A stretch of 64,000 nt of DNA from NCBI RefSeq assembly GCF_000421105.1, contig NZ_ATWF01000002.1:521536-585535 (forward strand). The letters run 5' to 3'. The stretch is from Limisalsivibrio acetivorans (GTDB lineage Bacteria; Chrysiogenota; Deferribacteres; Deferribacterales; Geovibrionaceae). Position 1 is the stretch's first letter, and every line of letters begins with the position of its first letter. A program made the translations under genes and the position numbers. The notes beneath the pieces were generated by a model. The model worked only from the letters and a program-made list of their open reading frames with translations, did no database searches and was not told the DNA's origin. Positions 27,152 to 36,635 of the stretch are shown here, one piece after another.

Positions 27152-27967
27152 TTACTGCTTCACAAACAAGTAGCGGTCATCCTTGCGCATGTCGTAGTAG
27201 GGCTTGTAGTCCACCTGAAAGAGAACAGATGGGGGAACCATCGGGTAGTAGCCCATACATGTGAACCAGCTCCGGTTGTACTTGAACACCGTATGGTCGT
27301 TCGCATCCGCCTGTTCATCGATGAACTCCTCAAAGCCGTTGTCATCGCCAAAGGGTGTATCCAGACAGAATTCGGATGAGTAAAGCTCCATAAACTTTCT
27401 CGTGCGCCAAGGATCCTCAATTATCTCATCGATATTTGTTTTCATCCAGAGGTTGAATGTGGGGCAGTACATCTCGTACCCGTCCCCGGTATCCACCTCC
27501 ATAAAAGCGTGGCTCCAGTTCTGTGTATCGGCAAACTGGACGTAGCGGCATTTTATATCGAGGGTCTTCAACAGCTTGAGAAGGGACTCCGCCTTGACAT
27601 CGCATCCCGCAAAGGGTGCATCCAGATATTCCCTGAGGCTTTGGGGTACAGACTTATTAGCCGCCGTCTCCCTTTTGCCCATGGGGGTAAAAGGAACGGC
27701 CCTGTGAAGAAGATCTGTGAAGAAGAGGATCTTCTGCTGGGAATCGCTGAAGCCCCGTCCTTCAAGGGCTGAATCGACCTCGTCCTTAACGGAGTCGTAC
27801 ATCTCCTCCATACGGGCGGCAAGACCTGCATCGTCATCCAGTTGTTTCAGGGGCTCCAAATCCGCCTCGGGGAGGCGTGCCGGGAAAACCTCTACTATGA
27901 CGGAGGGACGTATCTCTCTGGAATAGTAGTTATAGGTTGTGTTCATGTTAATTATTCTTTTATTCAT
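27152..27967 (-). CDS. Transglutaminase-like protein of unknown function
   Basis: About 271 residues. The middle shows a likely transglutaminase/cysteine-protease core: a cysteine in GCDVKAESLLKLLKTL-IKCRYVQ, a histidine in NWSHAFMEVDTGDG, and YCPTFNLW where an Asp usually completes the triad. No signal peptide or membrane segment is evident. Start uncertain: ATG at 27967 or 27946, or TTG at 28003; none has a strong ribosome binding site. It stands alone between the alcohol dehydrogenase and the AcuI unit. Not assignable to a named family by eye. Confidence 0.75.
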   Translation of the reverse strand: MNKRIINMNTTYNYYSREIRPSVIVEVFPARLPEADLEPLKQLDDDAGLAARMEEMYDSVKDEVDSALEGRGFSDSQQKILFFTDLLHRAVPFTPMGKRETAANKSVPQSLREYLDAPFAGCDVKAESLLKLLKTLDIKCRYVQFADTQNWSHAFMEVDTGDGYEMYCPTFNLWMKTNIDEIIEDPWRTRKFMELYSSEFCLDTPFGDDNGFEEFIDEQADANDHTVFKYNRSWFTCMGYYPMVPPSVLFQVDYKPYYDMRKDDRYLFVKQ

Positions 27968-28018
27968 ACTAGAAAGTTTCTCATAGAAGGGATCTTGTAA
28001 CAAGTAAAATAATAATCA

Positions 28019-28044
28019 GGGATACCCCTATTGCAGGATATCCC
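28019..28044 (-). terminator. Possible terminator after the alcohol dehydrogenase gene
   Basis: GGGATA (28019-28024) and TATCCC (28039-28044) form a weak stem. On the minus strand it is followed by a T-rich stretch (TGATTATTATTTT). Weak. Confidence 0.35.
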
Positions 28045-28055
28045 CGTTGGCGTAA

Positions 28056-29225
28056 CTATTTATACGATGATTTGAGGATCTGGAGTATATCAGCTTCGCT
28101 CAGCTTTTTAAAATGCCCCGGCTCCCCGAAGAAAACCGCCCTTTCCGCCATTTCGGGGAGGCTCTGCTCCTCAACCTTTTCTTCGGCAAGGGTCGCCGGC
28201 ATGCCGATGGAGCTGAAAAACTCCCGAAGGCGGGTTATTCCTTTGCCTGCATCCGCCATTTTGTCACCGCTGGGCTGAACACCAAAGACGTTAACGGCCA
28301 AATCGAAGAACTTGTCCACATTCCCCTCATCCATAACGTGCTCCATCCAGTGGGGGTACAGTACGGCGAGCCCTGCACCGTGGGTAATATCAAACATGGC
28401 GCTGACCTCATGCTCTATGACATGGACTGCCCAGTCGCCGACCCTGCCGGAGCTTATCAGGCTGTTGAGCGCAAGGGTTCCTGCCCAGAGTATATTTGCC
28501 CTTGCCTCGTAGTCGTCGGGATTTTCGATGGCCTTCGGTCCGTATTCGATACAGGTTTTCACAAGCGCATCGCATATCCGGTCCTGCAGGTAAACCCCTT
28601 CTGTGGGGGTGAAATACTGCTCCAGCACATGGACGATGATATCAACAACACCCGCCGCAGTCTGATACGGTGGAACGCTGTAGGTATACTCTGGATCAAG
28701 TATGGAGAATGCCGGATGAAGTATGGGTGAATATATGGGAAGTTTCTGCTTGGTTTCGATATTTGATATAACTGCATTTCCGTTACTCTCAGAGCCCGTG
28801 GCAGCGAGTGTGAGAACGGAGCCGAGGGGGAGCGCCTTGCTTATGGCCGCCTTGCGCAGATTGAAATCCCATGGATCCCCATCGTAGCAAGCTCCAGCGG
28901 CGATGGCCTTTGTGCAGTCCAGAACACTTCCGCCGCCGACGGCGAGTATAAAGTCGATATCATCCTCTCTGCAAATCCTTACACCCTCACGGACGCTGGT
29001 AATGCGTGGATTAGGCTCGATGCCGCCCATCGTAGTGTGGTATATATTCCTCTCGTCCAGCTTCCCCTTCACAGCGTCAAGCAGACCGCTACTGCGTACA
29101 CGATCACTGCCGTAGGTGATGAGAACACGGGTTCCCCCCGCTTTCTGAACCTGCCTTGCCAGCACCTTTATCTGATTCCTGCCGAAGAATATCTTCGTCG
29201 GGATACTGAATGTAAAGTTTTCCAT
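28056..29225 (-). CDS. Iron-containing alcohol dehydrogenase (YqhD/BdhA-like)
   Basis: 389-residue group III alcohol dehydrogenase, NAD(P)H-dependent, of the butanol dehydrogenase/YqhD type. Cofactor loop AVGGGSVLDCTKAIA; metal ligands D and H in DIIVHVLEQYF and two histidines in DITHGAGLAVLYPHW. It starts with ENFTFSIPTKIFFG, typical of the group. AAGGAGGG precedes the ATG. It is transcribed alone after the terminator at 29238-29268. Likely reduces short-chain or reactive aldehydes. Confidence 0.95.
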   Translation of the reverse strand: MENFTFSIPTKIFFGRNQIKVLARQVQKAGGTRVLITYGSDRVRSSGLLDAVKGKLDERNIYHTTMGGIEPNPRITSVREGVRICREDDIDFILAVGGGSVLDCTKAIAAGACYDGDPWDFNLRKAAISKALPLGSVLTLAATGSESNGNAVISNIETKQKLPIYSPILHPAFSILDPEYTYSVPPYQTAAGVVDIIVHVLEQYFTPTEGVYLQDRICDALVKTCIEYGPKAIENPDDYEARANILWAGTLALNSLISSGRVGDWAVHVIEHEVSAMFDITHGAGLAVLYPHWMEHVMDEGNVDKFFDLAVNVFGVQPSGDKMADAGKGITRLREFFSSIGMPATLAEEKVEEQSLPEMAERAVFFGEPGHFKKLSEADILQILKSSYK

Positions 29226-29237
29226 GGAACCCTCCTT

Positions 29238-29268
29238 AAAAAAAGACGGGCCGCATAAAGCAGCCCGC
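29238..29268 (-). terminator. Terminator of the cytochrome-like/porin/MCP unit
   Basis: Minus-strand stem CGGGC-TGC with GC-GGCCCG and loop TTTAT, followed by TCTTTTTTT. The T-run ends right at the ribosome binding site of the alcohol dehydrogenase gene. Confidence 0.8.
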
Positions 29269-29315
29269 TAATCGCTCAAAGAAAGAATACCATTTTATGG
29301 GGGTTATGAAAAGGC

Positions 29316-30971
29316 TCAGACCTTGAATGCGCCTATACGCACGTTTAGATCCTCCATAAGCGAGTTGAGATGATCGATGGCAGTGCTTATCTCCTGAATA
29401 TTCCTTGCGGAGGTTGAGGACATCTCGCTTATCTGGGTAATCTTCTCTATCATTCCCGAGGTTTGCCTTGCCACCTCTCTGGAATCCTCTATGGAGGAGG
29501 TGGTAACACGGGCAGTGTTGTCCATTATCCCTGCAAACCTGTCCATTTCAGCCTTTACAGAGGCGGATATGCCTGAGAGACGGTTCATGTTTTCGATGTT
29601 TCTCTCAACAACAGAGTTAGACTCGTTTATACCATTCAGGATGATATTCATTGTTTTTGTAATCTCACTGAGGTTTGCCTTCGTCTTATCCGCAAGCTTT
29701 CTCACCTCATCGGCAACAACGGCAAAACCCCTTCCATGCTCGCCAGCTCTTGCGGCTTCTATGGCTGCATTCAGGGCAAGGAGATCGGTCTGCTCTGCCA
29801 CATCATTGATGATGTTAAGGACGTTCTTTATATTATCCGCAGCCTCAAGGAGCTCCTTGAAATCATCGTAAAGCTCCTCCTCCATCTCTTTGGAGCTGTT
29901 TATCTCATCCACAAGGTTAACGACCTCATCCGTTGTGCTCCCCAGTGTTGTCTGGGCAACCTCCATCTCATCGTTCACCCTGTTCAGCCCCTCCACAGAG
30001 CTCTCCAGGATAGTTTCCACATTGCGCCCCTGCTCGGTAACATCGTGGACAATCCTAAGCTCCTCCTCAACCATATTGCTTATCTCTGTTGTATTAACGT
30101 TGAGTTCCGCCGTAGTGGAGGTGTTCTCATTGCTCGTTGTTATAACCTCATGGATTATCCTCTGCATAGCTTCGGTGAGCTCGTTGAGCGCAGAGGAGAT
30201 CTCTTCAATCTCATCACCGGAGGATATATCGGAACGTATGGTGAGGTCTCTGGATTCGGTAATCTCGTTGATATGGGTTTTAAGCTCTCTTACGGAGCCT
30301 GTTATAAGCCTGACAAGGATTGTGCCCATGATGAATATCAGAACGATTATAACGCCGCTGCCCGTCATCATATGCCTAAGCGTTTTATCCATAAAGGTTT
30401 CAAGCTCGTTAAACGAAGCGGTGAGATCCTTGTTTGCAAACTGAATGAGCAGCTTAAGCTCCTCCTCCATCTTCTGGGCGATTATATTAAGACCCTCGGC
30501 GGCAAATACACCTTCCTCAAAGTCCTCTTCAAAGGCGGAGGATAGGGTTCCGCCGATATTATAGAAAGAATTGAAGCGCACACGGGATTTCTCGATTATG
30601 TCCTCGAGCTCTTCCATGCCGTTCCTGCTGGCAATATCCTTAATCTTTGTGAGCTTCCCGGAGATCTCCTCCGCCTTGGCACGGAACTCGTCCCTGTCGT
30701 AAGTCTTGGAGAGAGCAGAGGAGAAGAAATCAGACTTCATCGCCTGTATCATTGAAACAGCATCATTACTGAGCATGCTTATCTGAAGCTGTACAGTGCT
30801 GAGCCTTTTCTGCCTGGTGGAGATCTCTTTTAGTGCATTGGCGTTGGCACCAAGCATAACTATAAGTGCAAGGGCGGCGATTATAAGGATGCCGAATATC
30901 TTTGTGCGCAGGCTTCTGCGCATGAGAACGCTCTTAAGGCGGGGGGCAAGCCCCCCTTTATCTTTCTTCAT
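29316..30971 (-). CDS. Methyl-accepting chemotaxis protein
   Basis: 551 residues. First membrane helix about 24-43, periplasmic four-helix-like sensor domain about 44-200, second helix about 203-223, HAMP, then a long signalling coiled coil. The conserved hairpin tip reads [22 protein letters not shown] and [15 protein letters not shown]. There is no CheR/CheB pentapeptide at the C-terminus (ends RIGAFKV). It is last in a unit with a DUF3373 porin and a cytochrome-like protein, with only six bases between porin stop and MCP start, so the receptor may sense something linked to these envelope proteins. Confidence 0.94.
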   Translation of the reverse strand: MKKDKGGLAPRLKSVLMRRSLRTKIFGILIIAALALIVMLGANANALKEISTRQKRLSTVQLQISMLSNDAVSMIQAMKSDFFSSALSKTYDRDEFRAKAEEISGKLTKIKDIASRNGMEELEDIIEKSRVRFNSFYNIGGTLSSAFEEDFEEGVFAAEGLNIIAQKMEEELKLLIQFANKDLTASFNELETFMDKTLRHMMTGSGVIIVLIFIMGTILVRLITGSVRELKTHINEITESRDLTIRSDISSGDEIEEISSALNELTEAMQRIIHEVITTSNENTSTTAELNVNTTEISNMVEEELRIVHDVTEQGRNVETILESSVEGLNRVNDEMEVAQTTLGSTTDEVVNLVDEINSSKEMEEELYDDFKELLEAADNIKNVLNIINDVAEQTDLLALNAAIEAARAGEHGRGFAVVADEVRKLADKTKANLSEITKTMNIILNGINESNSVVERNIENMNRLSGISASVKAEMDRFAGIMDNTARVTTSSIEDSREVARQTSGMIEKITQISEMSSTSARNIQEISTAIDHLNSLMEDLNVRIGAFKV

Positions 30972-30977
30972 CGTTTA

Positions 30978-32465
30978 TCAGAACCTGGCCTCAAGCTCCA
31001 GATACATGCTGTTTATACCGTAGTCTGTATCCATTACAGGGTAGTACCATGTGTTTGAGCCTGTGTGGTCGTATGCAACCTGAATAATTCCACCTCTTAG
31101 GAAGAGCTTGTTCTGGAGCATCGGCTGAAGGAAATAAAGCTCCCATGCCTGTCCTCTGGTTCCCAGTTTCTCCACAGGGTTATCCGATGCAACAGGCCTG
31201 TACCAGTATTCGGAGCCCTGGTTGTATTCAAGACCGATCTTTGTCTTGAAGCTGGGGAGTGTATAGCGTACGCCGGCATAAAAGGCTCTGCCTGTCTGCT
31301 CATCGGTCTCTGTACCGAAGAAAGCTTTGTCATCCTCGGGTGTAAACTTCATCTGGCCGTAGGAGGCAAAAAGATCGACCCCGCTTCTCATTATGTTATC
31401 AAACTGGAGATGGGCGCCTGTGAAAGCCATATCACCAAGAACAGTATCACCCGTTGTGAGCCCCTGTGAGTTAGGGCCGTAGAAATCGTTTATGCTGTAA
31501 TAGCCAAGTACAAAAAGCTGGTTGGAGGCGATCTTAAAGGGTAATCCTGTTTCGAAGAACAGCCCGTAGACCTCACCGTCCATTCCCTCTTCATCTTTCA
31601 TATATCTGCCATAGTATGCATTTACATCATTCTGCAGAGTTTTTGCATAGGTAAAGCGCAGCCCTGTTCCGGGTATCTTGGTAACGTTTGAAAGGTTGAA
31701 GTTAACGATAGCCGCATCCACAACCACATCGAAGAAGAGCTGGGGGTATACAGATTTACGGGGGGAATCCGCCTTAAGCTCATAGGGAGGTCCATCAAAG
31801 GAGGGCTGACGTCCCAGAAGCAGTGTTGCAGGAACAGCACCTTTAGCCATATCCCATTCTATATAAGCCTTATCCAGAAGCATTTCGGAGGAGCTGCTCG
31901 GGTAGCGTCCCTGCTGGGGCTGGCGGATACTGTTATCATCATCCTGGTCTGCCCAGTTATAGAAAGCTGTCATAGAACCTCTGAATCTGAGCCTTTCGTG
32001 GGCCTCTCCACTGAATGTAATGCGTGCTCTGCTTGTCCAGAAATTGCTGGACTCCTCTTTGACACCCGCCTCCTCGGCTGTGAGGTAGGGCTTGCCGTGT
32101 GTGTCGTAGGGTGTTCCGAAGTATCTGTTGTATGCATAGGGCTCGCTGTCCCATCCGGAGGAGAAGGATGTGTTAGTGACCCTGGTGAGCATCTCTGCGC
32201 CGAGGCTGAGTCTGTCTGTCCATGCTCTGATCTCAACATCCGAAAGACGCTCCTCGTTCTCCTCTATAAGCTCTTCAACGCCGCTTATCTTTTTCTCCTG
32301 CTCCACCATCTTTGTATCGGTGGTCTCTTTCTGTTCCATCAGGAGCTTCTCGAGCTGTTCGATGCGCTTTTCGAGCATCTTGATCTTTTCATCGTTATCA
32401 GCCGCAAAAGCAGCAGGAACTGTCATTATTAAAATTGCAACCAGCAGTATCTGTATATTTTTCAT
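30978..32465 (-). CDS. DUF3373-family outer-membrane protein
   Basis: 495 residues with a signal peptide (about 1-21, cleavage AFA-ADN), a short coiled coil (about 24-75, KIKMLEKRIEQLEKLLMEQ) and a beta-barrel of alternating aromatic strands that ends in phenylalanine (YLELEARF). This layout matches the DUF3373 porin-like proteins of anaerobic sulfur- and metal-reducing bacteria, often beside cytochromes. The N-terminal coil may trimerise or contact peptidoglycan. Function unknown. Confidence 0.88.
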   Translation of the reverse strand: MKNIQILLVAILIMTVPAAFAADNDEKIKMLEKRIEQLEKLLMEQKETTDTKMVEQEKKISGVEELIEENEERLSDVEIRAWTDRLSLGAEMLTRVTNTSFSSGWDSEPYAYNRYFGTPYDTHGKPYLTAEEAGVKEESSNFWTSRARITFSGEAHERLRFRGSMTAFYNWADQDDDNSIRQPQQGRYPSSSSEMLLDKAYIEWDMAKGAVPATLLLGRQPSFDGPPYELKADSPRKSVYPQLFFDVVVDAAIVNFNLSNVTKIPGTGLRFTYAKTLQNDVNAYYGRYMKDEEGMDGEVYGLFFETGLPFKIASNQLFVLGYYSINDFYGPNSQGLTTGDTVLGDMAFTGAHLQFDNIMRSGVDLFASYGQMKFTPEDDKAFFGTETDEQTGRAFYAGVRYTLPSFKTKIGLEYNQGSEYWYRPVASDNPVEKLGTRGQAWELYFLQPMLQNKLFLRGGIIQVAYDHTGSNTWYYPVMDTDYGINSMYLELEARF

Positions 32466-32483
32466 AGGTCCTTCATCTCCGTT

Positions 32484-32756
32484 TTAGTTGAATGTGTCGC
32501 CTTCGGGCTGATCGGAATCCGCCGCATGACTCACCAAATAATTCTTAAGCGCATCTACCTCATCGGGGGTAACCCCTTCACAGCACTTTTCATACTTCTT
32601 TTTCTCAACCCACCGGTTCCACTGGATAGATACCTTATCAGCGGGTTTCTTGCCGCATCCTCCGCATTTTGTAGCATAAATGTCTCTACCGGATTCAGCG
32701 AAGGCAGAACCTGAAAATATGAGAAGAGTCACAAGAAAAACAAACAGTCTCGCCAT
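32484..32756 (-). CDS. Exported cytochrome c-like small protein lacking the haem histidine
   Basis: 90 residues with signal peptide (about 1-20, SAFA-ESG). The sequence RDIYATKCGGCGKKPADK has the form of a c-type haem site, but the expected CxxCH reads C31-GG-C34-G35, so the axial histidine is glycine. A second cysteine pair follows in KYEKCCEGVTPDEVDALKNYL. It probably cannot attach haem normally and may bind another metal or act as a disulfide protein. AAGGAG precedes the chosen ATG. First gene of the porin/MCP unit. Confidence 0.8.
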   Translation of the reverse strand: MARLFVFLVTLLIFSGSAFAESGRDIYATKCGGCGKKPADKVSIQWNRWVEKKKYEKCCEGVTPDEVDALKNYLVSHAADSDQPEGDTFN

Positions 32757-32918
32757 AATGGTCTCCTTAATTAATTTCAAAAATACTTACATATAGTGAA
32801 TAAGATTATTTATCGAAAGCCGCACCTTCATCTCATGCAGCCTTTTTGGATTTTATATTCATATAAAATATCTAGTTTAAATACATGATACGGTTTTGTT
32901 AAAAATTGGTCAAAAAAC

Positions 32919-32930
32919 GAACGATTGTTC
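32919..32930. promoter_or_regulatory. Inverted repeat GAAC-GATT-GTTC (possible operator)
   Basis: A short perfect inverted repeat in the 258-base AT-rich region between divergent genes at 32756 and 33015. A TATAAT-like box lies about 50 bases downstream toward the SH3 lipoprotein gene. No factor can be named. Confidence 0.3.
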
Positions 32931-33014
32931 TAATAATGTAGAAACCATTCTCAAGGCTGTACAAATCACAACATTGGTGTATATAATCCATGTAGTGACA
33001 TATGGAGGTTTCAG

Positions 33015-33743
33015 TTGTCTCGAACTTTTATACTTATACTATTAACTGCAACCCTTTACGGGTGCGCCGGCGTAGATAACACTCCGCCTATGGAGAAACG
33101 GGTCGATGACCTGACCATCCTGTTGGTAAGACACCAGAAGGTTATTGCCGAAATGGCTGAGCGTCAGCAGGCTATTGAAACTAAACTCAGCGCCAATGAA
33201 AAGAGCATTGAGAGGCTTGCTGTAAAGTCCGAAGAGGTTCTGGAAAAAACCAACACCCTTGCCGAAAAGGCGCTTGAACTTGTGGAACAGAGGGAGAGCA
33301 AACTGGTGGAAGGCGGAGACGGTCTGAGGATATACGCCTATGTCCGCCCCCTGCTTCTGAATGTAAGGAAAGATGCTGATCCTCGCTCCGATGTAGTAAC
33401 GCAGCTGGTTCACAACAGTCGTGTATCCATTGAAGAAGAGGTGTTCACCATCAACGGCACATGGAGAAAGGTGCGTTACCAGAACACCGAAGGCTATGTA
33501 AAGAGCTCGCTTCTATCAAGAAAACCCGTCATGCAACTTGATAAGCGGGGGAGGGTAAGCCCACCAGTGCTTAACATTCGTGAAAAGCCCGACCACCAAA
33601 GCCCCGTAATAATGAAACTAAAGGGGGGCGAGGACCTTGCTTTATTGAAGGAGATAAAGGATTCTAAAGGTTTCTGGTGGCAGATTCGAAAGGATGGAAG
33701 AATAGGCTATGCTAGGGGTCGATATATCAAAGTTCTCCCATGA
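33015..33743 (+). CDS. SH3-domain lipoprotein
   Basis: 242 residues starting with TTG after GGAGG. Signal peptide with lipobox LYGC (Cys at about 17), so probably anchored in the outer membrane. A helical coiled coil (about 28-95) is followed by two bacterial SH3 (SH3b) repeats, seen as LLLNVRKDADPRSDVVTQL...YVKSSLLS and PVLNIREKPDHQSPVIMKL...GYARGRYIKVLP. SH3b repeats bind peptidoglycan or proteins. A convergent 17-base overlap joins it to the QueG-like gene. No enzymatic domain. Confidence 0.87.
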   Translation: MSRTFILILLTATLYGCAGVDNTPPMEKRVDDLTILLVRHQKVIAEMAERQQAIETKLSANEKSIERLAVKSEEVLEKTNTLAEKALELVEQRESKLVEGGDGLRIYAYVRPLLLNVRKDADPRSDVVTQLVHNSRVSIEEEVFTINGTWRKVRYQNTEGYVKSSLLSRKPVMQLDKRGRVSPPVLNIREKPDHQSPVIMKLKGGEDLALLKEIKDSKGFWWQIRKDGRIGYARGRYIKVLP

Positions 33744-34611
33744 ACATCGCCTCAGCTGTTTCCCGGTTTGATTTAACAGGGATCCTCGTTGCACATGGTA
33801 CCCCTGCCTGACACAATCCACAGCTGGTAACCACCTCGCCTGTCTGCTTAAGGGCGTGGGCGGAGGTTACCTCTCTTATATATTTTTTACATTTATCCTT
33901 GTCATGGCCGTCAGAGCTTATCGCATCCACGGGGCACCGCTTAATACACACTCCACATTTTCCCTCGGATATGTACAGACAGTTCTCCGTATGGTCGGTG
34001 TAAAGCCGCCTGTCCGGCTCGATATCAGCCTCCACAACGGTTGTACCAACACGTATAGCCTTTCCTGCAACGCTTATGAAACCGTCTGACAGCCCGAACG
34101 TTCCAAGCCCTGCGGCGAAGGCGGTATGCCTCTCGCTCCAGTTGGAGCATACCCCGACCTTGTCGGACTGCTGATAGTCCCAACCCTCTGCGATAATAGG
34201 TGATACGGCTCTGTAGCCCATATCACGCAGGCTGTTCTGCACCACGGCACGAAGGTGATGATTGAATTCCTCGCCGTAAAGCCTTGCAAGGGTCCATCTT
34301 CGGGAGGGGAGATCTTTATATGATCTATGTTCCTTGAGGGTTTCATCGGTTTGGGGAAGGATCCAGCAGACAATGCTAAGCCTTGAGGAATCGAAGGATT
34401 CGCCGGGGTAACCCGCACGCATAGCGTCCTCGGGGAGCCAGTAGAAGTCACCAATCATTTCACGATACTTCATGAAAAGGGGATCATCACCGGCGGCGAA
34501 GGCCACAACCGGCTTCTCCCAGGCCTTCTCTGCAATATCTACAAGGCTGTTCTCCGGCGAATTCAGCACCTCATCGGTGATAATACGCCTTATCTGCTCT
34601 TTTAGCTCCAT
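33727..34611 (-). CDS. QueG-like 4Fe-4S protein
   Basis: 294-residue cytoplasmic iron-sulfur protein related to epoxyqueuosine reductase (COG1600) but shorter. Central segment CSNWSERHTAFAAGLGTFGLSDGF is characteristic. The first cluster motif is CGVCIKRCPVDAI; a second reads CGLCQAGVPC and lacks the usual proline pattern. Characterised QueG uses cobalamin and two clusters in tRNA queuosine synthesis, but shorter paralogues of unknown role are common, so queG is not assigned. It follows rlmB on the same strand with a 53-base gap. Confidence 0.82.
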   Translation of the reverse strand: MELKEQIRRIITDEVLNSPENSLVDIAEKAWEKPVVAFAAGDDPLFMKYREMIGDFYWLPEDAMRAGYPGESFDSSRLSIVCWILPQTDETLKEHRSYKDLPSRRWTLARLYGEEFNHHLRAVVQNSLRDMGYRAVSPIIAEGWDYQQSDKVGVCSNWSERHTAFAAGLGTFGLSDGFISVAGKAIRVGTTVVEADIEPDRRLYTDHTENCLYISEGKCGVCIKRCPVDAISSDGHDKDKCKKYIREVTSAHALKQTGEVVTSCGLCQAGVPCATRIPVKSNRETAEAMFMGEL

Positions 34612-34664
34612 ACATGCACACCTCTATATAATTTGAAGTGTACACGATGAAATGTCAAATCATA

Positions 34665-35333
34665 TCAGCTTTGGAGGGAATACATAATAACTGCGGCACT
34701 CTGGGAGACGTTAAGTGAATCGATATCACCTTCGATCTGGATACGGAAGGTTACATCCGCATTCTCAAGAACGCCGGGGCGTATCCCCTTACCTTCGGAG
34801 CCGAGTATAACGGCGGATTTTTCAGAGAATTCAACATCCTTAAGCCTCGTTTCACCCTTAACATCAGCGGCATAGATGGTGAACCCCTGCTTCTTGAGAT
34901 CCGCTGCGGCGTTGCTTATGTTCGTAGTCTCGTAGATGTTCGCATGGAAGATCGTACCGCTTGAGGCCTTGCAAACAGCGGCTGTTATGGGAGATTGGTG
35001 GTATCTTGCCACCACAAAGTTCTTTACACCGAAGCAGTTCGCCGCCCTAATGATAGTTCCGTAGTTATGGGGGTCCTGAATGCGGTCAAGTATCAGGGTG
35101 TGCCCCTGAATCTTTTTACGTTCCTTGACGAACTCCTTGGGTTCAATATCGTTAATCTCTGCGGCGATACCCTGGGCCTCGCCGCCGAAGCGGTGGTCGA
35201 ATTCCTTTCTGCCGTATTCCTCAACGGGTACATCGGAGCTATATTCAAAGGTGGAGCCCTTTCTAAGGAAAAGGTGCTTCACAATATTAAGCTTAAGAGC
35301 CTCTGCAACGGTGTTGCGGCCGTGTATAATCAT
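34665..35333 (-). CDS. rlmB: TrmH/RlmB-family RNA 2'-O-methyltransferase
   Basis: 222-residue SPOUT methyltransferase that methylates a ribose 2'-OH in rRNA or tRNA using S-adenosylmethionine. Motifs: LDRIQDPHNYGTIIRAANCFGV (motif 1), LGSEGKGIRP (motif 2) and I-G-DSLNVSQSAAVIMYSL (motif 3) in the C-terminal knot. The N-terminal substrate-binding domain (MIIHGRNTVAEAL) is shorter than in E. coli RlmB. Target assigned by family only. Confidence 0.9.
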   Translation of the reverse strand: MIIHGRNTVAEALKLNIVKHLFLRKGSTFEYSSDVPVEEYGRKEFDHRFGGEAQGIAAEINDIEPKEFVKERKKIQGHTLILDRIQDPHNYGTIIRAANCFGVKNFVVARYHQSPITAAVCKASSGTIFHANIYETTNISNAAADLKKQGFTIYAADVKGETRLKDVEFSEKSAVILGSEGKGIRPGVLENADVTFRIQIEGDIDSLNVSQSAAVIMYSLQS

Positions 35334-35393
35334 CTATTCACCTCGGGGAGTATCTATAGCGTTTCGGTGGTATTAAGGCAAGGGAAATCTGTT

Positions 35394-35903
35394 CTACTCG
35401 GCATCCAGCTCATCAAAGGCATCCTCAGCCCGCTTATGGGTGAGGGCTGTTTTTGCCTCGGCAATGCGCTTCGTTTCATAATCAAGTATGAGCGCCTTAT
35501 CTATGCACGATTTGCCGAAGGTACGCCCGGATTCCTCGTCGTACTCAATTTGTTCATGGCGGATATTACCACGTACGAAAAGGGGGAGATCCCGATCCTT
35601 TGTGAGTGCGAGAAGGAAGTCCTTCTCCTCATCGGATGTTATATCCCTGTACTCACCCTGTATAACAATGTCCAGCAGTTCGGCTATGCGGTTTTCCATC
35701 TTCCGAACCGCTCCGGTTCTGACCTGCTCCACAGCCTCATGCTCAGATTTTGCAGAGGTGAATACGCAGACCTTGGAACGCTCCTCCACGTAATACCAAG
35801 AAGGTGCGCCGTCTATGGCCACATTGGGGGTTGCAACGATATACGCCTTAAAAAGGAGTGCGGCCAAAGATTTAACCACGGAAAGGGCGAGAGATTCTAT
35901 CAT
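35394..35903 (-). CDS. LPP20-like hypothetical protein
   Basis: 169 residues. After a hydrophobic N-terminus (about 5-28) comes APSWYYVEERSKVCVFTSAKSEHEAVEQVRTGAVRKM, resembling the LPP20/LPP20-like fold, in which a short beta-hairpin is followed by a helix dense in alanine and glutamate; the rest is charged. AGGAG lies nine bases before the ATG. It sits between ccmC and rlmB on the same strand. Membrane attachment is possible but no lipobox is seen. Function unknown. Confidence 0.7.
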   Translation of the reverse strand: MIESLALSVVKSLAALLFKAYIVATPNVAIDGAPSWYYVEERSKVCVFTSAKSEHEAVEQVRTGAVRKMENRIAELLDIVIQGEYRDITSDEEKDFLLALTKDRDLPLFVRGNIRHEQIEYDEESGRTFGKSCIDKALILDYETKRIAEAKTALTHKRAEDAFDELDAE

Positions 35904-35965
35904 CTGCTGAAACTCCTGCTAACGAGATTCAGAGCTAAGGGATCATATCCAGATGTTCAGATAAA

Positions 35966-36631
35966 CTATTCTCCGCTCATCTTAAGGGCATCGATCCTTC
36001 TCTCCATAACCGCCAGAGCTGTTCGCTTGGAGAGAAGAGCAAAATAGAGTATCGTAAATGCTATCACAGAGAATATAAGCGCCTTAAGCATATCGGGATG
36101 AAGACCGCCACCACCCTTCTGCATAACATTGGGGTGGATGGTGCGCCACATCCTGATAGAGAAGTATACCACCGGAACATCGAGAAAACCGATTATTCCC
36201 ACTGCGGCGGCGAACCTTGCACGCTTGCCCGGCTCATCGATGAATTTGCGCAACATAAGATAGCCCATATAGATAAACCAGAGGATCGTTGTTGTTGTTA
36301 GTCTCGGATCCCATGTCCACCAAACACCCCATGCGGGCCTTGCCCATATGGGTCCGGTTATCAGCACGATGGTACAGAAGAGGAGCCCTATCTCCGCAGA
36401 GCTTGCCGCCACATCGTCGAAGGTGAAGGAATCCTTTACGAGGAATGCGATACTACAGATGAATGTCACAAAGAAAGCAAAGAATGACAGCCAGGCACTG
36501 GCCACGTGGAAGTAGAATATCTTCTGCACAGCCCCCATAACACGCTCTTCGGGAGCGAAGATAAACGCCATATAGAGTGCGCCGAGTATGGCAATAACTG
36601 CTGCAATATCAAGGATCCTGTCTTTGTTCAT
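35966..36631 (-). CDS. ccmC: Haem exporter / cytochrome c assembly protein CcmC
   Basis: 221-residue inner-membrane protein of System I cytochrome c maturation that loads haem onto CcmE. Six membrane segments; the tryptophan-rich haem-handling motif reads WGVWWTWDPRLTTTTILW, and the conserved periplasmic histidines are in FYFHVASAW and TIHPNV. It starts four bases after ccmB. Last of the five ccm genes in this run. Confidence 0.94.
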   Translation of the reverse strand: MNKDRILDIAAVIAILGALYMAFIFAPEERVMGAVQKIFYFHVASAWLSFFAFFVTFICSIAFLVKDSFTFDDVAASSAEIGLLFCTIVLITGPIWARPAWGVWWTWDPRLTTTTILWFIYMGYLMLRKFIDEPGKRARFAAAVGIIGFLDVPVVYFSIRMWRTIHPNVMQKGGGGLHPDMLKALIFSVIAFTILYFALLSKRTALAVMERRIDALKMSGE

Positions 36632-36635
36632 ATCA

